Origin: CAYUCJ01 sp049282265
GTDB lineage: Bacteria; Desulfobacterota; DSM-4660; Desulfatiglandales; Desulfatiglandaceae
NCBI GenBank assembly: GCA_049282265.1
Contig: JBAPTR010000228.1
Span: 1-53,698 of the forward strand
Length of the DNA: 53,698 nt
Direction: 5' to 3'
Shown piece by piece: positions 49,346 through 53,698 of this stretch (positions are counted from its first letter, which is position 1; every line of letters starts with the position of its first letter). The notes under the pieces are model-generated. The model was not told where the DNA came from and did not search any database. It saw only the letters and a list, made by a program, of their open reading frames with translations. The translations under genes were made by a program, and so were the position numbers.

Positions 49346-50641
49346 ATGATCAGTCGGTACACGAGACCCGAAATGGGTCGGATCTGGGAGGCGGAAAACC
49401 GGTATGCCAAGTGGCTGGAGGTGGAAATTGCCGCCTGCGAGGCCATGGCCGATGAAGGCCTTATCCCCAAAGCCGCCCTTGAAAATATCAGGAAAAAGGC
49501 ACGATTTTCAGTAGATCGAATCCTGGAAATTGAAGAAGAAACCAAGCACGACGTGATAGCCTTTCTCACCAACGTGGAGGAATACGTGGGCCCCGATTCC
49601 CGCTACATTCACCTGGGCCTAACCTCTTCGGATGTGTTGGACACGAGTTTTGCCATGCTGCTCAGGGAGGCCCTATCCCTGATCATCCACGACGTGAAAG
49701 AGCTGATGGATGTTTTGCAGGAAAGGGCACTGGAGCATAAGAATACGCTCATTGTAGGCCGCTCTCACGGCATCCACGCGGAACCCACCACCTTCGGACT
49801 GAAACTGGCCCTCTGGTACGCTGAGATGAAGAGGAACCTCACGCGGCTGCAAGAGGCCGGCCATGTCATCAGTTGCGGGAAGCTCTCAGGGGCCGTTGGA
49901 ACCTTTGCCAACATCTCGCCGGGCGTTGAGGCCAGGACCTGCGAGAAGCTGGGGCTAACCCCGGCCCCCATATCAACGCAGATCATCCAGCGGGATCGTC
50001 ACGCCCAGTTTTTCACGACTCTCGCCATCCTTGCCGGATCCCTTGAAAACATCGCGGTGGAGATCCGGCACCTGCAGAGGACCGAAGTCCGCGAGGCCGA
50101 AGAACCCTTTTCCAAGGGACAAAAAGGTTCATCGGCCATGCCCCATAAAAAGAACCCCATCGGATCCGAAAACATCACCGGCCTAGCCCGCCTGGTTCGC
50201 TCCAACGCCATGGCTGCACTCGAAAATATGCCCTTGTGGCACGAAAGGGATATCAGCCACTCGTCCGTTGAAAGGGTCATAGGGCCGGACAGTACCATCC
50301 TGATTGATTTTATGCTCGTCAGGTTGCGCCGCATCATTAAAGGGCTGGTGATCTATCCGGAACGGATGCTCGAAAATCTTCACCGGACCAGGGGTCTCAT
50401 TTTTTCCCAGCAGGTCCTTCTCAGGCTCGCTGAAAAGGGGCTGGAGAGGCAGAAGGCCTACGTATTGGTTCAAAGAAATGCCATGAAGGTGTGGGAGGAG
50501 GACCTTCAATTCAAGGATCTTTTACTCGCAGACCGGGATATCCTGACCTATCTCAGCAAAGAAGAAATTGAGCAAATATTCGATCTGCAATACCACCTCA
50601 AACATGTGGAGGATATTTACAAACGCGTATTTACCGGGTGA
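49346..50641 (+). CDS. purB: Adenylosuccinate lyase
   Basis: A 431-residue enzyme of normal length with MISRYTRPEMGRIW at the start, LTSSDVLDTSFA, RSHGIHAEPTTFGLK and the fumarase-superfamily signature GSSAMPHKKNPIGSE (about 262-276). It cleaves adenylosuccinate to AMP and fumarate, and SAICAR to AICAR, in purine synthesis. It acts in the cytoplasm as a tetramer. ATG 49346 has GGGAGTC before it. The next gene starts 37 bases after its stop. Its promoter is not obvious and may lie within repeat E. Confidence 0.97.
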   Translation: MISRYTRPEMGRIWEAENRYAKWLEVEIAACEAMADEGLIPKAALENIRKKARFSVDRILEIEEETKHDVIAFLTNVEEYVGPDSRYIHLGLTSSDVLDTSFAMLLREALSLIIHDVKELMDVLQERALEHKNTLIVGRSHGIHAEPTTFGLKLALWYAEMKRNLTRLQEAGHVISCGKLSGAVGTFANISPGVEARTCEKLGLTPAPISTQIIQRDRHAQFFTTLAILAGSLENIAVEIRHLQRTEVREAEEPFSKGQKGSSAMPHKKNPIGSENITGLARLVRSNAMAALENMPLWHERDISHSSVERVIGPDSTILIDFMLVRLRRIIKGLVIYPERMLENLHRTRGLIFSQQVLLRLAEKGLERQKAYVLVQRNAMKVWEEDLQFKDLLLADRDILTYLSKEEIEQIFDLQYHLKHVEDIYKRVFTG

Positions 50642-50677
50642 AAGACAACGACCCTGGAATGAGGCCTTCAAAGCGAG

Positions 50678-51487
50678 ATGAGCACAGATCTGTCCATCAT
50701 GATCATGAAAGAAATCGGGAAGGTGAGGCGGTTCCAGATTTCCTCCCGCCTCCTGTTTTGGTCTTCCCTCTTTTTTGCCTCCTATATCGTGGTCTCCATT
50801 TTTGCCGTCAATGCGTATTTTGAAAAGCGGCGGGAGAATACCTCCCTGGAAAAGAAGGTGACCATGGCAAGAGAAGCCGCGAGTGATTCCAAACGGGAAC
50901 TTCTCCGCTTACAGCAGCATCTGGCCGTATTGGAAGACTATATCCACCTCATCGAAAATCCCGGCGACAAAACAGGGCGGGCAAAAGATCCAGAGGCATC
51001 CGGCAAACCCCAGCCGGCAGAAGCCCCCCCGCCATCCGGCACCTCCGCCGCCCATGAAAGCCTCCAGATAAAGGCCGCTTTATCAAGCCCTGAATTGGTC
51101 CGGGCGGAAAGGGAACCGGCGGGTAAAGCCGTGGCCATCCAGGATTTCGCCGTCAATCTCGAAAATACCAGAATGACCGTTTCTTTCAAACTGGTAAACA
51201 CATCTCTGAATCAGGGCAGCCTGAGGGGGTACATTCACATGATCACCCTGGACAGGAACGCCGATCCGCCCCTGATCCGGACCTTCCCACACGAGACACT
51301 CGAAAAAGGGATTCCCGTCAGCTACAAGCGGGGGCAACTTTTTCAGATTAAGCATTTCATGACCATCAGGGGAAAATTCTTTTTGAGCGGCACGAAACAG
51401 TCCCCCTCCTCCCTCCGGGTATTCATCTATGACCATGAGGGCCTAATGCTGCTCGACAAGGCCTTTGACTTGAACAACGCCATCTGA
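50678..51487 (+). CDS. Single-span membrane protein with periplasmic domain, function unknown
   Basis: A 269-residue protein. A 23-residue polar start is followed by one membrane segment (LFWSSLFFASYIVVSIFAVN, about 25-44), a coiled coil (RENTSLEKKVTMAREAAS to LLRLQQHLAVLEDY), a Pro/Ala-rich linker (about 95-125) and a beta-rich C-terminal domain (FAVNLENTRMTVSFKLVNTS, IHMITLDR, FMTIRGKFFL). The topology suggests a cell-envelope protein facing the periplasm. I do not recognise a family. It follows purB by 37 bases and is convergent with the RNase gene 71 bases away. The ribosome site is weak. Confidence 0.75.
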   Translation: MSTDLSIMIMKEIGKVRRFQISSRLLFWSSLFFASYIVVSIFAVNAYFEKRRENTSLEKKVTMAREAASDSKRELLRLQQHLAVLEDYIHLIENPGDKTGRAKDPEASGKPQPAEAPPPSGTSAAHESLQIKAALSSPELVRAEREPAGKAVAIQDFAVNLENTRMTVSFKLVNTSLNQGSLRGYIHMITLDRNADPPLIRTFPHETLEKGIPVSYKRGQLFQIKHFMTIRGKFFLSGTKQSPSSLRVFIYDHEGLMLLDKAFDLNNAI

Positions 51488-51558
51488 TAACCGCGTCTTC
51501 GAAGTACCCCTGCCTCCCATTGACATCTGCTTTTTCCAGGCCCCGCGGCAGAGGGGCA

Positions 51559-53544
51559 TTAATCGCCCGCATAGGCCAATTCCAGGACGTCCTCCCATGG
51601 ATCCGCGTTCTTGATGACAACACTGAATTGCTGACCACAATAGAGACCGATTTTTGTCTCCTGTTTGAGTTCCGCGATGTGCAGAAAATCCGTAAGCAGG
51701 ATTCGGTACTTGGTTTTGAGCACATCAAGAACCATGGCCCGGTACTTTGAGCCTGATCGTCCCTGCAGATATTTCAAGATCCAGTAACGCATCCGATTTC
51801 GCCTGACCCTGCCCAGTGCCTTCAGGGTCGGTTCGATGGTCATGCGCATCTCTTCCAGGGCATTTGCGTCATAGGCAAAACGACCTTCCGAAAGAAATGC
51901 CTTCAACTGCCGCTGGGCCACGAGGTCCAGATATCGCCTGAGAGGAGAAGTGGCATTGGTATATTCCTCAAGACCAAGGCCGCTGTGAGGGCCGGGCTTG
52001 GTGGAAATCCTCAGCGGATTGAGCTTGCGACGCTGTTTGAACACGTAGTATACATATCCGAATTGATCTTCCGTCATCCTCGCACTGGGTTCAGACTGGG
52101 TCCTAAACAGGATGGGGATCGCATTCTGCCTGCAAAATCCGGCGAGCAGACCGTTGTAAAAGATCATCAGTTCGGCCACCAGCATTCTGGAAGGGGTGTT
52201 CTGCTCCACCATCTCCATTTGAATGAGGCCGTCCTCACCGAAAGAGACCTGAAGTTCCGGTAGAGACAAGCTGACGGCATCGTGCTCCATCCTCACCCGT
52301 CTGAACAACATACTCAGGCGATAGAGCTGCTTTAAAGTGGGATCGGACTCCAGCAATCCGTTGACGGAATCATAGGTCAGCCGTCTTTCCACCCGGACAA
52401 CGCTGGGCACAAAATCATAGTCGATCAATCTTCCGTCCTGCGTAAAACGCGCCAGAAGAGAGAGGGCCGGGCGATCACATCCCTTTTTGAGGCTCAAGGT
52501 TTCCTGGGAGAGATCCGGGGGGATCATGGGGATCTGGCGTCGAGGGAGGTAGAGGGATGAGGCCCTCTGAAATGCCTCGCGGTCCAGGGGAGAGTCCGGT
52601 CCAATAGACGCGGCTACATCGGCAATATGGATCCCCAGGTGCAGTTGATCCCCTTTCACCTCGAGGCTCAGCGCATCGTCAAAATCCTGGGTGAGGGGAC
52701 CGTCAATGGTCAGGATGGGGAGGGATCTGAGATCTTCCCGCCCTTCATGGTCTATTTCCGAACAGGCCAGACGGGAAGACTCGCGGAGCTTCTCATCGCT
52801 GAACCCGGTCTTGATCTCCTGCCTGATGAGATCAAAATTTTCATCTTCTTCCCAGACGCCCATTCGGACCAGCAGGTGCCTTGCCTCCCTCACATCCGTA
52901 ATCCCCGCCTTAGAGAGTATTTCCTTGGAAAACTTAAAGTCCGGAGCCTCACGTCCGTGAAGCGCAAGTTGCTTCAGAAGATCTATGATTTCCATCTCGC
53001 AGGCGGGGGCCGCCGTTTTCCGTCCCGACCGGATATCCCTGAGCCAACCGCCACCCTCCTGGAGTTTTTCCTCTCTGGACGCCTCCGCCTCTTTTTCGCG
53101 CTGTATCTGTTCTACCCTCGCCTCGGAGTTTGGCAGAAAGTAGCCGTCCTTGAGCTTGAAATAGATCCGATCCTCAAAAAGGGCCCGTACCACGGCAGAC
53201 AAATGGTCATCCGACACCGTCTCGCCAAAGGCAAGCTCGGCCAGATAGCGATGACTGAAAAGTTCATTTTCGTCACTGACAAGCTCCCACAATTCTCTGA
53301 CCCTGACACGCTCTTTCAATTTTTCCCTTAGAGACTCCGCCTTTGTCAGCCATTCAAGCTGTTCTTCCCGCGGTCTCAGCGGGTCGACACCGGAAGAAGA
53401 GATGAGCAAAATCCTCTTGGGTGACACATTGAGTTCACGGTTGGTGGCCGTCATCAGGTGAAGCTTGTTCACGCTGTCATGCAGGCACAGGGTGGAAACA
53501 AACTTGCCTTGTTCAATAAATTCGACTATTTTCCCTAGATTCAT
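51559..53544 (-). CDS. RNase II/RNase R-family exoribonuclease
   Basis: A 661-residue enzyme. The RNB catalytic domain has LTIDGPLTQDFDDALSLE near the middle (about residue 280), with clustered Asp residues that bind Mg, then LHLGIHIADVAA and the YTNATSPLRRYLDLV motif. It degrades RNA from the 3' end in a processive way. The N-terminal 200 residues have winged-helix-like features rather than two clear cold-shock domains. The C-terminus ends soon after a short beta-rich part, so an S1 domain looks reduced. ATG 53544 is the first start; the upstream region to the window edge is non-coding by eye. Confidence 0.92.
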   Translation of the reverse strand: MNLGKIVEFIEQGKFVSTLCLHDSVNKLHLMTATNRELNVSPKRILLISSSGVDPLRPREEQLEWLTKAESLREKLKERVRVRELWELVSDENELFSHRYLAELAFGETVSDDHLSAVVRALFEDRIYFKLKDGYFLPNSEARVEQIQREKEAEASREEKLQEGGGWLRDIRSGRKTAAPACEMEIIDLLKQLALHGREAPDFKFSKEILSKAGITDVREARHLLVRMGVWEEDENFDLIRQEIKTGFSDEKLRESSRLACSEIDHEGREDLRSLPILTIDGPLTQDFDDALSLEVKGDQLHLGIHIADVAASIGPDSPLDREAFQRASSLYLPRRQIPMIPPDLSQETLSLKKGCDRPALSLLARFTQDGRLIDYDFVPSVVRVERRLTYDSVNGLLESDPTLKQLYRLSMLFRRVRMEHDAVSLSLPELQVSFGEDGLIQMEMVEQNTPSRMLVAELMIFYNGLLAGFCRQNAIPILFRTQSEPSARMTEDQFGYVYYVFKQRRKLNPLRISTKPGPHSGLGLEEYTNATSPLRRYLDLVAQRQLKAFLSEGRFAYDANALEEMRMTIEPTLKALGRVRRNRMRYWILKYLQGRSGSKYRAMVLDVLKTKYRILLTDFLHIAELKQETKIGLYCGQQFSVVIKNADPWEDVLELAYAGD

Positions 53545-53665
53545 TGGTTCTTCTTCGATCCCGGAAAATTTCCTTCGTGGACTTCCTACCGACCATCCAT
53601 GGCCCGATGACGGCTTCCCGCCGGCTCATCTCGGAGGGTCGATACAAACCGGGTACCCTTCCAAA

Positions 53666-53698
53666 CTTGATGGAACCGTAAAAAGTCCGTCCATGGAC
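53666..53698. repeat. Partial dispersed repeat at the right edge
   Basis: CTTGATGGAACCGTAAAAAG matches, with one difference, the reverse complement of 17179-17198 next to palindromic copy A. The following AAAAGTCCGTCCATGGAC resembles the 16730 hairpin arm. The element runs out of the window. Confidence 0.55.

Overview
The window looks like chromosomal DNA from a strictly anaerobic, probably sulfate-reducing or syntrophic member of the Desulfobacterota (former Deltaproteobacteria). The main reasons are a heterodisulfide-reductase/Flx electron-bifurcation operon with in-frame UGA (selenocysteine) codons, an orange-protein (ORP)-type NifX/MinD/Mrp cluster under sigma-54 control, NfnAB, a fused AccA-AccD, and the selenocysteine elongation factor SelB. 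No search could be run; family names come from motifs and gene order recognised by eye.

Layout. 1-2.75 kb: four genes of unknown function, one open at the left edge and one apparently truncated, followed by a decayed tRNA-Pro-like remnant that still has a promoter and a terminator. 3.1-7.9 kb: selB-yqeC-xdhC, a LUD protein and a small conserved protein; this joins selenocysteine decoding to the selenium-dependent molybdenum hydroxylase maturation branch. 8.0-16.6 kb: an ORP-like cluster. One long operon (two ferredoxin-type MinD ATPases, three NifX/NifB-like proteins, a pseudo-receiver, an IscU-like scaffold, an FmdB zinc ribbon) leads to a PAS-AAA+-Fis activator, followed by a second sigma-54 unit (NifX with a Gly/Met-rich tail, Mrp, a zinc-ribbon peptide) and a DsrE-fold selenoprotein. 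Matching TTGCA-N4-TGC sites lie upstream of both sigma-54 promoters. 16.6-18.0 kb: a repeat island with tandem hairpins and a macro-domain gene.

18.0-32.9 kb is the core: a histidine kinase with an N-terminal Rossmann-like domain, an NtrC-type regulator, a protein with two receiver domains around a tandemly duplicated cysteine-bearing domain of unknown function, then an electron-transfer operon. That operon begins with a selenocysteine-containing N-terminal fragment of HdrA, continues with NuoE-like and NuoF-like subunits and a 1077-residue NuoG-HdrA fusion, and ends with FlxD/MvhD (also selenocysteine), FlxC, FlxB and FlxA. The order reads as though a nuoE-nuoF-nuoG' segment had been inserted into hdrA, splitting it. 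All three selenoprotein genes carry a hairpin whose loop starts exactly 22 nt after the UGA.

32.9-53.7 kb is mainly housekeeping: isochorismatase-like hydrolase, AAA ATPase, CDP-alcohol phosphatidyltransferase, Nudix, AsmA-like protein, AccAD, an MFS transporter, HemW, LepA, NfnAB, PurB, a membrane protein and an RNase II/R-family nuclease. Five copies of an approximately 165-200 nt double-hairpin palindromic repeat, some with paired compensatory changes, lie in intergenic gaps from 17 to 49 kb; I do not recognise this family. Three copies of a second short hairpin family lie near them. No CRISPR array, rRNA operon, intact tRNA, complete insertion sequence or replication origin was seen.
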